A stretch of 53,775 bases of DNA. Origin: Salipiger mucosus DSM 16094 (GTDB lineage Bacteria; Pseudomonadota; Alphaproteobacteria; Rhodobacterales; Rhodobacteraceae). Shown one piece after another: positions 28,845 to 37,371 of the stretch. The translations under genes were made by a program, and so were the position numbers. The notes beneath the pieces are model-generated. The model had not been told where the DNA came from, did not search any database, and saw only the letters and a list, made by a program, of their open reading frames with translations. Position 1 is the first letter of the stretch, and every line of letters starts with the position of its first letter. The stretch lies in NCBI RefSeq assembly GCF_000442255.1, contig NZ_KE557284.1, positions 16,109 to 69,883 of the forward strand, written 5' to 3'.

Positions 28845-30242
28845 TCAGGCTTCCTTGCGCCGGGTCCGGCTGCGCGGTTTGCGCGGGGCGACCTTCTGCT
28901 CGATGTGCTGCATCACCAGCCCGGCGATGTCCTTGCCCGAGGCACGCTCGATCCCTTCCAGTCCCGGCGAGGAATTGACCTCGAGCACCTTCGGCCCGTC
29001 CTCGCCGCGCAGCAGGTCCACGCCCGCCACGTCGAGCTTCAGCGCGCGGGCAGCGCGCACGGCCGTGTCGCGTTCGCGCTTGGAGATGCGCGTCGCCTCG
29101 GCCGTGCCGCCCTGGTGCAGGTTCGAGCGGAAGTCGTCGCCGCTGCTCTTGCGCCGCATGGCCGAGACGACCTTGCCGCCCACCACGAAGCAGCGGATGT
29201 CCTCGCCCGCGGCCTCCTTGACGAAGCTCTGCACGAGGAAATCCGCCTTCAGCCCGCGAAAGGCCGAGATCACGCTCTCGGCCGCGTTCTTGGTATCCGC
29301 CAGCACGACGCCCTTGCCCTGTGTGCTCTCCAGCAGCTTCAACACCAGCGGCACGCCGCCCACGAGGCTGATGACGTTGCCCGAATCCTTGGGGCTGCGG
29401 GCAAAGGCCGTGGTCGGCATCCCGATGCGGTGGCGCGCCAGCACCTGGTGGGCATGCAGCTTGTCGCGCGACATGGTGATGCCCTCCGAGCCCGACAGGC
29501 AGTAGGTGCCCATGGACTCGAACTGCCGGACGACGGCTGTGCCGTAGTTGGTGATCGAGGCGCCGATGCGGGGGATCACCGCGTCGTAGTGGGGCAGCTT
29601 GCGGCCGTCGTAGTGCACCTCGCCGCCAACGGCGCGGATGTTCATGTAGCAGCGCGTGGTGTCGATCACCTCGACCGCGTGGCCGCGCGACTCGGCGGCG
29701 CGGATCAGGCTGCGGGTCGAGTAATTGTCGGGCTCGCGCGTCAGGATCGCCAAGCGCAGCGCGCGGCGGTGCTGCTTGAGCCGCGGGGCGTCGTGGTAGA
29801 CGTCAAAGCTCAGCTCGGGCTGGCAGTAGCTCTGCGCAGGGCTGACGATCATGTCCTCGGCCAGCGCCGAACGGCCCAGCAGCATGCGGTAGGACATGGC
29901 GCCGCGGTCGGTCAGCGTGACCTCGATCGGCCAGCTGCGGTCGCCCATGCGCGCGGTCGTCTCGATGACGAAGCGCAGCTCGCTCTCGCCGTTCGAGGAG
30001 GTCACCTCGCGCCGGTCCTTCAACGGGGCCGAACAGATGATCTCGAGGTTGGGATCTCCAGGGTCGGGGTGGATCGCGAAGCGCACCATCGGCTTGTCCG
30101 AGGGGCCGAAGGGCTCGATCGCGAAGGCGTGCAGCGCCGAGGTCCTGGCGCCGGTATCGACCTTGGCGCGAATGGCCGGCAGGCCGAGGTCGGGCAGGGC
30201 GAGCCATTCCTCCCAGCCAAGCGTGAACTGTTCCATCCCCAT
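28845..30242 (-). CDS. RimB-RimK fusion: retropepsin-like protease domain joined to ATP-grasp glutamate ligase
   Basis: 465 aa. Residues about 5-145 are the ATP-dependent Zn protease / RimB domain (PF05618), with the aspartic-protease-like [14 protein letters not shown] (about 26-39) and [14 protein letters not shown]. Residues about 165-450 are a RimK-type ATP-grasp ligase: [63 protein letters not shown]. RimK adds glutamate to ribosomal protein S6; RimB is a retropepsin-like partner in pseudomonads. Having both in one chain suggests a coupled ligase/protease. The tail is strongly basic ([12 protein letters not shown]). Other RimK-like ATP-grasp enzymes make small gamma-glutamyl metabolites, so S6 as substrate is not certain. 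Confidence 0.85.
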   Translation of the reverse strand: MGMEQFTLGWEEWLALPDLGLPAIRAKVDTGARTSALHAFAIEPFGPSDKPMVRFAIHPDPGDPNLEIICSAPLKDRREVTSSNGESELRFVIETTARMGDRSWPIEVTLTDRGAMSYRMLLGRSALAEDMIVSPAQSYCQPELSFDVYHDAPRLKQHRRALRLAILTREPDNYSTRSLIRAAESRGHAVEVIDTTRCYMNIRAVGGEVHYDGRKLPHYDAVIPRIGASITNYGTAVVRQFESMGTYCLSGSEGITMSRDKLHAHQVLARHRIGMPTTAFARSPKDSGNVISLVGGVPLVLKLLESTQGKGVVLADTKNAAESVISAFRGLKADFLVQSFVKEAAGEDIRCFVVGGKVVSAMRRKSSGDDFRSNLHQGGTAEATRISKRERDTAVRAARALKLDVAGVDLLRGEDGPKVLEVNSSPGLEGIERASGKDIAGLVMQHIEQKVAPRKPRSRTRRKEA

Positions 30243-30326
30243 CCCTTTCCTGTTGCGCGGCCGTTCGGGTGCGACCTAACCCGCTGATAGCGGCTGTCAC
30301 CCGGCGGCTTCAATGCGCTTTGCGGA

Positions 30327-30358
30327 AAAGGGGCGGCCCCGCCGGGCTGGCGGGGCCG
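30327..30358 (-). terminator. Terminator of the SAF-type dehydrogenase gene
   Basis: Stem CGGCCCCGCC (30334-30343) / GGCGGGGCCG (30349-30358), perfect over 10 bp. On the reverse strand it is followed by CCC and TTTT (30330-30327), 8 bases after the stop at 30366. Confidence 0.8.
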
Positions 30359-30365
30359 GATTGGC

Positions 30366-31706
30366 TCAGTCGGCGACCATGCTCTGCATCTCTTTGCGGA
30401 TCTTCACGATGTCCAGGTCGTCGGTCACCTCGACGTCGTCGAATGTCACGATCTGGTCCTTGCCGACGTGGTTCTTCAGCTTCACGTGATGCGCGAGGCC
30501 GATGGGCAGGGCGTTGATCTTCGCCGAGGTCGAGGCGGGCAGGGCGTCCGCCACCACCGCGTAGCCGCCCTCGCCGTCGAGCATGGAGCCCGCCTGCAAG
30601 TCGGCCTTGGCGATGGCCACCGCGTCGCCGCGATACTCCTTCGAGCAGCCCGTGGGCTCGCCGCGCAGGCAGACCGAAAGCACCGAGATCGCCGCCTCGA
30701 GCCCGATGATGTGGAAGGGCCGCCAGCTCGAGCCGTACCAGCCCGAGTCGTCGATCTTCAGCCCGTACTGGCGGAAACAGTCGCGGGTGTATTCGCAGGG
30801 CGCGCGGAAGGTCGCCCAGACGCCCCAGCGGATGTCGTTGTGCACCTGCCGGCCGTCCAGCTCCTCCGAGGCCGCGACCTCGGCCACGCCGCCCTTGGGC
30901 AGCCGTCCGCCGTCCGAGGCCGGACGGAAAACGCGCGCCAGGTCATGCGTGCCGCAGGGGTAGAAGCCGAGGCCGTCCTCGGGGCACGACAGGCCCGTCG
31001 CGTTGGCCACCGCCGCCATCTCGATCGCCGACTTGGTGCCGTCGACGAAGGAGTTGTACATCTTCGGATTGAAGTCGCCCGCCGCGACCTCTTCCTTGGA
31101 CCAGCCGAAGTGATCCCAGACCGTGTCGGGCGTCGAGTAGCGGTAATCCGGCACGTATTTCATGCCCTTGCCGGCGGCCACCAGCTCGAACCCGCAGGAG
31201 CGGACCCAGTCCACCAGCTCGCAGATCAGCGCCGGCTGGTCGCCGTAGGCCATGGAGTAGAGCACGCCGTTGGCCTTGGCCTTGGCCGCCAGCCACGGAC
31301 CGCAGAGCACGTCGGCCTCGACGTTGACCATGACCATGTGCTTGCCGTTCTCGATGGCCGAGAGCGCGTGACGCACGCCGGCGAGCGGGTGGCCCGTGGC
31401 GTCGATGACGATCTCGATCCCCTCGTGCTGCGTCAGCGCCATGGCGTCCTCGGTCACGAAGGTCGCGCCGGTGTCCATCGCCTCGCCGAAGGAGGGCGCC
31501 GCATAGGCCGCCGCGTCCCAGCCGACCCGCGCTAGGGATTCCTTGGCGCGCGAGACGTTGAGGTCGGCCACGCCCACGATGTGCAGCCCGTCGATGAAGC
31601 GCGCCTGGCTCAGGATCATCGAGCCGAACTTGCCGGCGCCGATCAGACCGGCGCGGATCGGCCGCCCCTCGGAAGCCCGTTGGCCCAGCAGCGTGTAGAG
31701 ATTCAT
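30366..31706 (-). CDS. NAD(P)-dependent oxidoreductase, homoserine-dehydrogenase-like with SAF domain
   Basis: 446 aa from the ATG at 31706 (GGGAGGA just upstream; longer frames lack a ribosome site). An N-terminal Rossmann fold opens with GLIGAGKFGSMI (about 20-31); a catalytic-like middle domain follows, and the C-terminal part holds a SAF-type segment around KADLQAGSMLDGEGGYAV. Databases often label relatives as homoserine dehydrogenase or FlgA-like, neither of which fits the context. It is divergent from a split transketolase and an SDR, so a step in sugar-acid or branched-sugar breakdown is the best inference. The actual substrate is unknown. Confidence 0.75.
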   Translation of the reverse strand: MNLYTLLGQRASEGRPIRAGLIGAGKFGSMILSQARFIDGLHIVGVADLNVSRAKESLARVGWDAAAYAAPSFGEAMDTGATFVTEDAMALTQHEGIEIVIDATGHPLAGVRHALSAIENGKHMVMVNVEADVLCGPWLAAKAKANGVLYSMAYGDQPALICELVDWVRSCGFELVAAGKGMKYVPDYRYSTPDTVWDHFGWSKEEVAAGDFNPKMYNSFVDGTKSAIEMAAVANATGLSCPEDGLGFYPCGTHDLARVFRPASDGGRLPKGGVAEVAASEELDGRQVHNDIRWGVWATFRAPCEYTRDCFRQYGLKIDDSGWYGSSWRPFHIIGLEAAISVLSVCLRGEPTGCSKEYRGDAVAIAKADLQAGSMLDGEGGYAVVADALPASTSAKINALPIGLAHHVKLKNHVGKDQIVTFDDVEVTDDLDIVKIRKEMQSMVAD

Positions 31707-31753
31707 GGTGTCCTCCCGTTTGAAACCTGCGCCGACCCTAGCCACGGGCACGG

Positions 31754-31765
31754 ATGGTATACCAT
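31754..31765. promoter_or_regulatory. Perfect 12-bp palindrome, GntR-type operator candidate
   Basis: ATGGTATACCAT is a perfect palindrome in the 183-bp space between the divergent dehydrogenase and transketolase genes, 48 bases before the dehydrogenase ATG. Its core resembles sites of FadR-branch GntR repressors. No GntR gene lies in the window; the LysR at 34654-35652 would be expected to use a T-N11-A site instead. Confidence 0.5.
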
Positions 31766-31889
31766 GACGAAAAGCTGAACTCGGGTTAAGCTGTGCTTCA
31801 CGCATATTTAAGAATTGATGATTGAAGCCATGCCCGCCCGCGCCCCATAAGGCCCGGCAGGACGACCGGCACGACCAAGGGAGGACGAC

Positions 31890-32747
31890 GTGACAGCATC
31901 ACCCGCGAAAGAGGGCTCGAACCTGAGCCTCGAACAGCGCGCCTGGGGCATCCGCCGCAACGCACTGCTGATGGGCGAGGTGCAGGGCCAGGGCTACATC
32001 GGCCAGGCGCTGGGGGCCGCCGACCTGCTGGCGGTGAGCTACTTCCACGCCATGGACTACCGCCCGGACGAGCCGGAGTGGGAGGGCCGCGACCGCTTCT
32101 ACCTCTCCATCGGACACTACGCGATCGCGCTCTACGCCGCGATGATCGAGGCCGGCATCCTCCCCGAGACCGAGATCGCCACCTACGGCATGGACGACAG
32201 CCGCATGCCCATGTCCGGCATGGCGGCCTACACCCCGGGGATGGAGATCACCGGCGGCTCGCTCGGCCACGGCCTCGGCATCGCCGTGGGCGCGGCGCTG
32301 GGTCTCAAGCGCAAGAACAGCGCCTCCTTCGTCTACAACATGCTGTCGGACGGCGAACTCGGCGAGGGCTCGACCTGGGAGGCGGTGATGTCCGCCGTGC
32401 AGTGGAAGCTCGATAACCTGATCGCCGTCGTCGACTTCAACAACCAGCAGGCCGACGGGCCCAGCACCGCCGCGCTCGCCACCGGGCCGGGCACCGAGGC
32501 CGCCAAGTGGGAGGCCTTCGGCTGGCACGCGCAGGAGGTCGACGGCAACGACATCCCCGCGCTGGTCGCCGCCTTCGACGCCGCCCGCAACCTGCCCGAG
32601 GCAAAGCCCCGTGTCATCATCTGCAACACGAAGATGTGCAAGGGCATCCCCTTCCTCGAGGAGCGCGAGATCACCCACTTCGTCCGGGTCGAGCCCGACG
32701 AGTGGCAGAAGGCGCTCGCGCTGCACGACACCAACCGCCCGGACTGA
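31890..32747 (+). CDS. Transketolase, N-terminal (TPP-binding) subunit
   Basis: 285 aa from a GTG start with GGGAGGA 4-10 bases upstream. It contains the thiamine-pyrophosphate motif SDGELGEGSTWEAV (about 152-165, GDG...N form, with FNNQQADGPS completing it) and HYAIALYAAM. The protein corresponds to the first half of transketolase and needs the next gene's product, the C-terminal half, to be active. Two-gene transketolases of this kind serve special sugar pathways (for example apulose 4-phosphate cleavage) rather than the pentose phosphate cycle. The donor sugar here is unknown. Confidence 0.9.
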   Translation: MTASPAKEGSNLSLEQRAWGIRRNALLMGEVQGQGYIGQALGAADLLAVSYFHAMDYRPDEPEWEGRDRFYLSIGHYAIALYAAMIEAGILPETEIATYGMDDSRMPMSGMAAYTPGMEITGGSLGHGLGIAVGAALGLKRKNSASFVYNMLSDGELGEGSTWEAVMSAVQWKLDNLIAVVDFNNQQADGPSTAALATGPGTEAAKWEAFGWHAQEVDGNDIPALVAAFDAARNLPEAKPRVIICNTKMCKGIPFLEEREITHFVRVEPDEWQKALALHDTNRPD

Positions 32748-32756
32748 GCCCCGCCG

Positions 32757-32815
32757 CTTCTTCTGGCCTGCAAATATCCCGGGGAGTCCGCGCGCAGGCG
32801 CGGACGGGGCAGAGC
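32757..32815. repeat. REP-like element between the transketolase subunit genes
   Basis: The stretch has CTTCTTCTGG, TGCAAATATCCCGGGG and then a GC-rich dyad, CGCGCGCAGGCGCG. It shares the CTTCTTCT and CAAATA words with the elements at 47532 and 51317-51394, and I recall similar sequence as a frequent intergenic motif in roseobacters. It fills most of the 101-bp gap between the two subunit genes. Confidence 0.5.
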
Positions 32816-32848
32816 CCCGAACCCCCGCCCGAGAAAGGCAACCGACCC

Positions 32849-33886
32849 ATGACCATCGGCCCAAACTCCCGCCGCAAGTCCAAGTACGAGCCCCGCCAGG
32901 CGCCCGGCGCGGGCGGCGCGCGGACCTCCGCCATGATCGCCTCGCTCGACGCCGAGGGGCGCGAGACCGTCTCCGCTCCCTTCGGCAATGCGCTGGTCGA
33001 GCTGGCGAAAACCCGCGAGGACATCGTCGGTCTCTCCGCCGACCTGTCGAAATACACCGACATGCACGTCTTCGCGAACGCCTATCCCGATCGTTTCTAC
33101 CAGATGGGCATGGCCGAGCAGCTGCTCTTCTCCGCGGCCGCCGGCATGGCGCGCGAGGGTTTCACCCCCTTCGCCACCACCTACGCCGTCTTCGCCTCGC
33201 GCCGGGCCTACGACTTCATCGCCATGGCCATTGCCGAGGAAAGCCTGCCGGTGAAGATCGTCTGCGCGCTGCCCGGCCTCTCGACCGGCTACGGTCCCAG
33301 CCACCAGGCGACCGAGGATCTGGCGATCATGTGCGGCATGCCCAACCTCACGGTGATCGACCCCTGCGACGCCACCGAGACCGCGCAGGCCACCCGCGCC
33401 ATCGCCGATCATCCCGGGCCCGCCTACATGCGCCTGCTGCGCGGCAAGGTGCCCGACGTGCTCGGCGAATACGGCTACCAGTTCGAGCTCGGCAAGGCCA
33501 AGACGATCCGCGACGGCTCGGACGTGCTCTTCGTCTCCTCGGGGTTCATGACCATGCGCGTGCTCGACGCGGCGGCCGCGCTCGAGCGCGACGGCGTCTC
33601 CTGCGCCGTGCTGCACAGCCCGACGATCAAGCCCCTCGACGAGGAGACCATCGCGCGCGAGGCCGCGAAGGGCGGCCGGCTCGTGGTCACCGCCGAGAAC
33701 CACACGATCCGCGGCGGTCTCGGCGACGCGGTGGGGGCTGCGCTGATGCGGCGGGGCGTGCACGTGCCCTTCCGCTCGATTGCGCTGCCCGACGAGTTCC
33801 TCGACGCCGGCGCGCTACCGACGCTCCACGATCAATACGGTCTGACGGTCGAGAAGATCGCGCAGAACGTGAAGTCCTGGCTCTAA
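32849..33886 (+). CDS. Transketolase, C-terminal (pyrimidine-binding) subunit
   Basis: 345 aa. It carries the Pyr domain with the catalytic Glu region YQMGMAEQLLFSAAAGMA, GLSTGYGPSHQATEDLAIM, and a C-terminal transketolase domain (LFVSSGFMTMRVLDAAA). It pairs with the preceding N-terminal subunit. The first about 30 residues (GPNSRRKSKYEPRQAPGAGG) are a polar extension. The start at 32849 follows GAGAAAGG. An SDR gene starts 25 bases after its stop, so three genes form one unit. Confidence 0.9.
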   Translation: MTIGPNSRRKSKYEPRQAPGAGGARTSAMIASLDAEGRETVSAPFGNALVELAKTREDIVGLSADLSKYTDMHVFANAYPDRFYQMGMAEQLLFSAAAGMAREGFTPFATTYAVFASRRAYDFIAMAIAEESLPVKIVCALPGLSTGYGPSHQATEDLAIMCGMPNLTVIDPCDATETAQATRAIADHPGPAYMRLLRGKVPDVLGEYGYQFELGKAKTIRDGSDVLFVSSGFMTMRVLDAAAALERDGVSCAVLHSPTIKPLDEETIAREAAKGGRLVVTAENHTIRGGLGDAVGAALMRRGVHVPFRSIALPDEFLDAGALPTLHDQYGLTVEKIAQNVKSWL

Positions 33887-33911
33887 GTCACTGCAATCAA
33901 GGAAAAGAAAA

Positions 33912-34664
33912 ATGAACCTACTGGACGGAAAGACCGCCATCATCACCGGCGCCGCCAGCCCGCGGGGCCTTGGCAAGGCGACCGCGAAACTCTTCGCCGA
34001 GCACGGCGCGCGCATCGCGATCCTCGACCTCGACGCCGCCGCCGCCAAGGCCGCGGCCGAGGAACTGGGCGAGGGTCACATCGGGCTGGCCTGCAACGTC
34101 ACCGACAAGGCGGCCTGCGAGGCCGCCGCGCAGGAGGTGATCGACACCTTCGGCCAGGTCGACATCCTCGTGAACAACGCCGGCATCACCCAGCCGCTCA
34201 AGCTCATGGACATCGCGCCCGAGAACTACGACGCGGTGCTCGACGTGAACCTGCGCGGCACGCTCTACATGAGCCAGTCGGTCATCCCGCACATGCGCGG
34301 CCGCAAGACCGGCTCGATCGTCAACATCTCCTCGGTCTCGGCACAGCGCGGCGGCGGCATCTTCGGCGGGCCGCACTACTCGGCGGCCAAGGCGGGGGTG
34401 CTGGGCCTGACCAAGGCGACGGCCCGCGAATGCGCCCCCGACGGCGTGCGCGCCAACGCGGTCTGCCCGGGCTTCATCGCCACCGACATCACCGGCGGCA
34501 AGCTGACCGACGAGATGATGGAACAGATCCTCGCAGGCATCCCGATGGCCCGCGCGGGCGAGGCTTCGGACGTTGCTGGCTGCTGCCTCTTCCTCGCCTC
34601 CGACCTCGCGGCCTACGTGACAGGCTCCGAGGTCGACGTGAACGGCGGCTCGCTCATCCACTGA
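33912..34664 (+). CDS. Short-chain dehydrogenase/reductase
   Basis: 250 aa, classical SDR. Cofactor motif TGAASPRGLGKATA (about 13-26), NNAGITQ, serine in NISSVSAQRG (about 140) and the catalytic YSAAKAG (Tyr near 156, Lys near 160). The acidic residue after the second beta strand (ILDLDAAA) favours NAD(H). The nearest annotated relatives are labelled 3-oxoacyl-ACP reductases, but the link to the split transketolase suggests oxidation or reduction of a polyol or keto-sugar. A GGAAAAG ribosome site precedes the ATG. The LysR gene overlaps its end by 11 bases on the other strand. Confidence 0.88.
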   Translation: MNLLDGKTAIITGAASPRGLGKATAKLFAEHGARIAILDLDAAAAKAAAEELGEGHIGLACNVTDKAACEAAAQEVIDTFGQVDILVNNAGITQPLKLMDIAPENYDAVLDVNLRGTLYMSQSVIPHMRGRKTGSIVNISSVSAQRGGGIFGGPHYSAAKAGVLGLTKATARECAPDGVRANAVCPGFIATDITGGKLTDEMMEQILAGIPMARAGEASDVAGCCLFLASDLAAYVTGSEVDVNGGSLIH

Positions 34665-35652
34665 GCCTCTGCGGCGCGGCGCCCCCGACCAGTTCGACGG
34701 GGGCGTCGATCTCCACCTCCACGAGCCCGAGGTCAGCCTCGACCTGCGCGATCTCGGCCTCGTGCGCGGCGGCCTGTTCGGTCAGCCAGTCCATGAAGAG
34801 CCGCACCGCCCGCCGGTTGAGGTAGCGCGTCGGGCAGGTGGCCCAATGCGCGGGATAGCTCAGCACCGGCAGGCCGGGCGTGACCGGCACGAGCCGCCCC
34901 TCGCGCACCTCGGGCAGGGCCAGCGCCAGCGATTCCAGCACCACCCCGGCGCCGTCGACGGCCAGTTGCAGCGCCATGGACGAGCGGTCCATCAGCGCCG
35001 CCTTGCGGTTCTCGGCCGTCTCGATCCCGTTGCGGCGCAACCAGAAATCCCACTGGCAGAGGTTGCGCGCGCTGTCGATCAGCCGCGCCCGAGAGAAGAG
35101 CGCCTCGGGTGTGTCCGCGCCGCCGATCTCCTCGAGGTAGGCGGGGCTGCAGAGCGGCAGCATGTGGTCGCGCACCACGGGCGCGACGTGAAAGCCCGTC
35201 CAGGCGCCCAGCCCGTAGCGGATGTCGAGGTCCATGATCTCGCGCTCGAAATCGGTGGGGTCGGGGGCCGCGTCGACGCGGATGTCCCAGTCGGGATGGC
35301 GCGCGATGAAATCGTGCAGCCGCGGACCCAGCCAGCGCACGCCGAAGCTGGGCGCCACCCGCAGGTTCAGCCGCCGCGATTCCCGCGCGCGCCCGAGGTG
35401 CCGGTGCGCCTCGCGCAGCATCGAGATGGCGGCGGCCGAGGCCTGGAACAGCTGCTCGCCCTCGAGCGTCAGGCTCAGCGCCCGGCCGTTGCGGCGGAAG
35501 AGCTTCACCCCCAGCTGCTGCTCGAGCTGCTTGATCTGCTGCGAGACCGCCGAGGGCGAGACCGAAAGCTCTTCGGCCGCGCGGGTCAGCGTGCCGCGCC
35601 GGGCGACGGCCTCGAAGTAGAGGAAGGCGTTGAGGTTCTGGTCGCGGGACAT
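34654..35652 (-). CDS. LysR-family transcriptional regulator (GcvA-like)
   Basis: 332 aa. The N-terminal winged helix (about 1-65) reads LNAFLYFEAVARRGTLTRAA and SPSAVSQQIKQLEQQLG, a typical LysR helix-turn-helix, followed by a periplasmic-binding-type effector domain (about 95-300) with GVRWLGPRLHDF, characteristic of the GcvA/AmpR branch. It converges on the transketolase-SDR operon and may control it, but its own divergent partner on the far side is only a membrane protein gene on the same strand. The effector is unknown. Confidence 0.88.
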   Translation of the reverse strand: MSRDQNLNAFLYFEAVARRGTLTRAAEELSVSPSAVSQQIKQLEQQLGVKLFRRNGRALSLTLEGEQLFQASAAAISMLREAHRHLGRARESRRLNLRVAPSFGVRWLGPRLHDFIARHPDWDIRVDAAPDPTDFEREIMDLDIRYGLGAWTGFHVAPVVRDHMLPLCSPAYLEEIGGADTPEALFSRARLIDSARNLCQWDFWLRRNGIETAENRKAALMDRSSMALQLAVDGAGVVLESLALALPEVREGRLVPVTPGLPVLSYPAHWATCPTRYLNRRAVRLFMDWLTEQAAAHEAEIAQVEADLGLVEVEIDAPVELVGGAAPQRLSG

Positions 35653-35698
35653 GCGGGCTCCGTCTGAAGTCCCGCTAAACTATCCCTTCCGCGCTGCT

Positions 35699-36229
35699 TT
35701 AGAAAGCCGGGGCGCGCTGGCGCCGCAGCTCGGCCAGTTCCTCGGGGCGCAGCTTGGCCATCTTGGGGCGGCGCGGGGTGACCGGTTCGCTGGGGATGCG
35801 CGGGTCGCGCGGTTTCGGCCAGACGCAGAGCGCGAGGCCGATGCACCAGTTGATCCCGCAGAGCATGACGATCGGCACGGCCGAGAAGATCGCCAGCGAC
35901 CGCGACAGCGGCTCGGCCAGCTGTAGCGAGATGACGGCGCCCATGGCGGGAATGGAGAAAAGCAGCGGCACCAGGGCGTGGAACAGCAAAACTGGCAGAA
36001 GGTGCGTCGGGTGATCCGGCCGGGCGAGGATACGCGGCGTCAGCCCCGGACGCATCATCGTCGCGGCGACGAAGACCGACATGGCCGCGAGGAAGCCGAG
36101 AGCGGCGACGTGATGCCCGAGCGCGAGCTGCGAGGGAATCCGCACCAGCGCCGCGAGGGCCGCGAGGCCGCCGTAGAGGCCGGTCGCCCGCAGCAGGGCC
36201 AGGTAGGATGTCGCCAGGACGTTCTGCAT
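35699..36229 (-). CDS. Integral membrane protein of unknown function
   Basis: 176 aa from the ATG at 36229. About four hydrophobic segments are visible (LATSYLALLRATGLYGG, VAALGFLAAMSVFVAAT, LLPVLLFHALVPLLFSI, MLCGINWCIGLALCVW). The tail is basic and proline-rich (RDPRIPSEPVTPRRPKM). I do not recognise a family. An upstream in-frame extension of 53 codons is low-complexity and has no ribosome site. It sits between the LysR gene and metF on the same strand. Confidence 0.6.
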   Translation of the reverse strand: MQNVLATSYLALLRATGLYGGLAALAALVRIPSQLALGHHVAALGFLAAMSVFVAATMMRPGLTPRILARPDHPTHLLPVLLFHALVPLLFSIPAMGAVISLQLAEPLSRSLAIFSAVPIVMLCGINWCIGLALCVWPKPRDPRIPSEPVTPRRPKMAKLRPEELAELRRQRAPAF

Positions 36230-36358
36230 CTTCGCCGCTCCGTGTTTGCCGTGACCGCAAGCTGTGCGGGCCCTGTGGAACGGACATGGCCGGGTGGGGG
36301 CGAATTTGTGGATTCTCAAACCCTTCGCGGCCGAATTATGGCCGGCGGAGGCGGCACG

Positions 36359-36386
36359 AAAAAAGGGCGCGCCAGCGGCGCGCCCC
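36359..36386 (-). terminator. Rho-independent terminator of metF
   Basis: Stem GGGCGCGCC (36365-36373) / GGCGCGCCC (36377-36385), perfect over 9 bp with a three-base loop, followed on the reverse strand by six T (36364-36359). It starts 25 bases after the metF stop. Confidence 0.92.
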
Positions 36387-36410
36387 ATACGTCCAGCCGG
36401 AGGGGTCCGG

Positions 36411-37277
36411 TCAGGCGACGTTTTCCAGCCGGGCCTCGGGGGTGACCCCCAGCGCGTAGCAGACGTCGCGCGTGAGCTCGGGCTTGTTCAGCGTGTAGAA
36501 GTGCAGCTTGTCGACGCCGCCCTCGAGCAGCTCCGAGCAGAGCTCGGTGCAGAGCGCGGTGGCCAGCAGATCTTGGCGGCCGTCGCGGGTGGCGGCCTCG
36601 AAGGCCTCGATCACCCAGTCGGGGATCTTGGTGCCGCAGGCCTCGGCGAAGCGGCGCGCGCCTTTCCAGTTCTCGACCGGGAAGATGCCCGGCACGATGG
36701 GCTTGTCGATCCCGGCCTTCTCGCAGGCGTCGCGGAAGCGGAAGAAGGTCTCGGCCTCGAAGAAGAACTGCGTCAGCGCCTCGGAGGCGCCGGCGTCGAA
36801 CTTGCGCTTGAGGTACTCGACGTCCGCCGTGTCGGTCGCGGCCTCGGGGTGGATGTCGGGATAGGCGCCCACGCGGATGGTGAAATCGCCCTCCTCGCGC
36901 AGCGCCTCGATCAGCTCGACCGAGTGGGCAAAGCCGTCGGGGTGGGGGGTGAAGCCCGACTCGCCCTTGGGCGGGTCGCCGCGCAGCGCGACGATGTCGC
37001 GGACGCCGGCTTCCTTGAACTGGCGCGCGATGCCCAGCGTCTCTTCACGAGTGGCGTTCACGCAGGTCAGGTGCGCCGCGACGCGCAGGTCGGAACGCTT
37101 GTGAATGGCCGCGACCACGTCGCGCGTCAGCTCGCGCGTGGTGCCGCCGGCGCCGTAGGTGACCGACACGAAGCGCGGGTCGAGTGGCGCGAGCGCCTGG
37201 ACCGTGTCCCACAGGCGGAAGGTGCCCTCGATGTTCTTGGGCGGAAAGAATTCTAGCGAAATCTCGGGGCGGTTCAT
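36411..37277 (-). CDS. metF: 5,10-methylenetetrahydrofolate reductase
   Basis: 288 aa, usual length for bacterial MetF. The TIM-barrel flavoenzyme begins with ISLEFFPPKN, where the Glu is catalytic, and continues with SVTYGAGGTTRELT, AHLTCVNATREE, ALRGDPPKGE and PGIFPVENW. MetF makes 5-methyl-THF for methionine synthesis. AGAGGAG precedes the ATG. It is divergent from a metR-type regulator across a 94-bp region holding a dyad, the classic metF/metR arrangement. Confidence 0.97.
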   Translation of the reverse strand: MNRPEISLEFFPPKNIEGTFRLWDTVQALAPLDPRFVSVTYGAGGTTRELTRDVVAAIHKRSDLRVAAHLTCVNATREETLGIARQFKEAGVRDIVALRGDPPKGESGFTPHPDGFAHSVELIEALREEGDFTIRVGAYPDIHPEAATDTADVEYLKRKFDAGASEALTQFFFEAETFFRFRDACEKAGIDKPIVPGIFPVENWKGARRFAEACGTKIPDWVIEAFEAATRDGRQDLLATALCTELCSELLEGGVDKLHFYTLNKPELTRDVCYALGVTPEARLENVA

Positions 37278-37324
37278 GACCGGGCTCCTCTTGATGCCTC
37301 ATCCTTGTCGCACAGACTGCATTG

Positions 37325-37337
37325 TGAGACAAACTCA
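37325..37337. promoter_or_regulatory. Candidate MetR site between metF and metR
   Basis: TGAG at 37325-37328 and CTCA at 37334-37337 form a dyad with a 5-base A-rich spacer, and a further CTCA follows at about 37344. LysR-type sites often have this shape. The exact Rhodobacteraceae MetR consensus was not checked. Confidence 0.45.
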
Positions 37338-37371
37338 TAAATCTCAAGAACAACATGAGCCGCGTGCCAAG

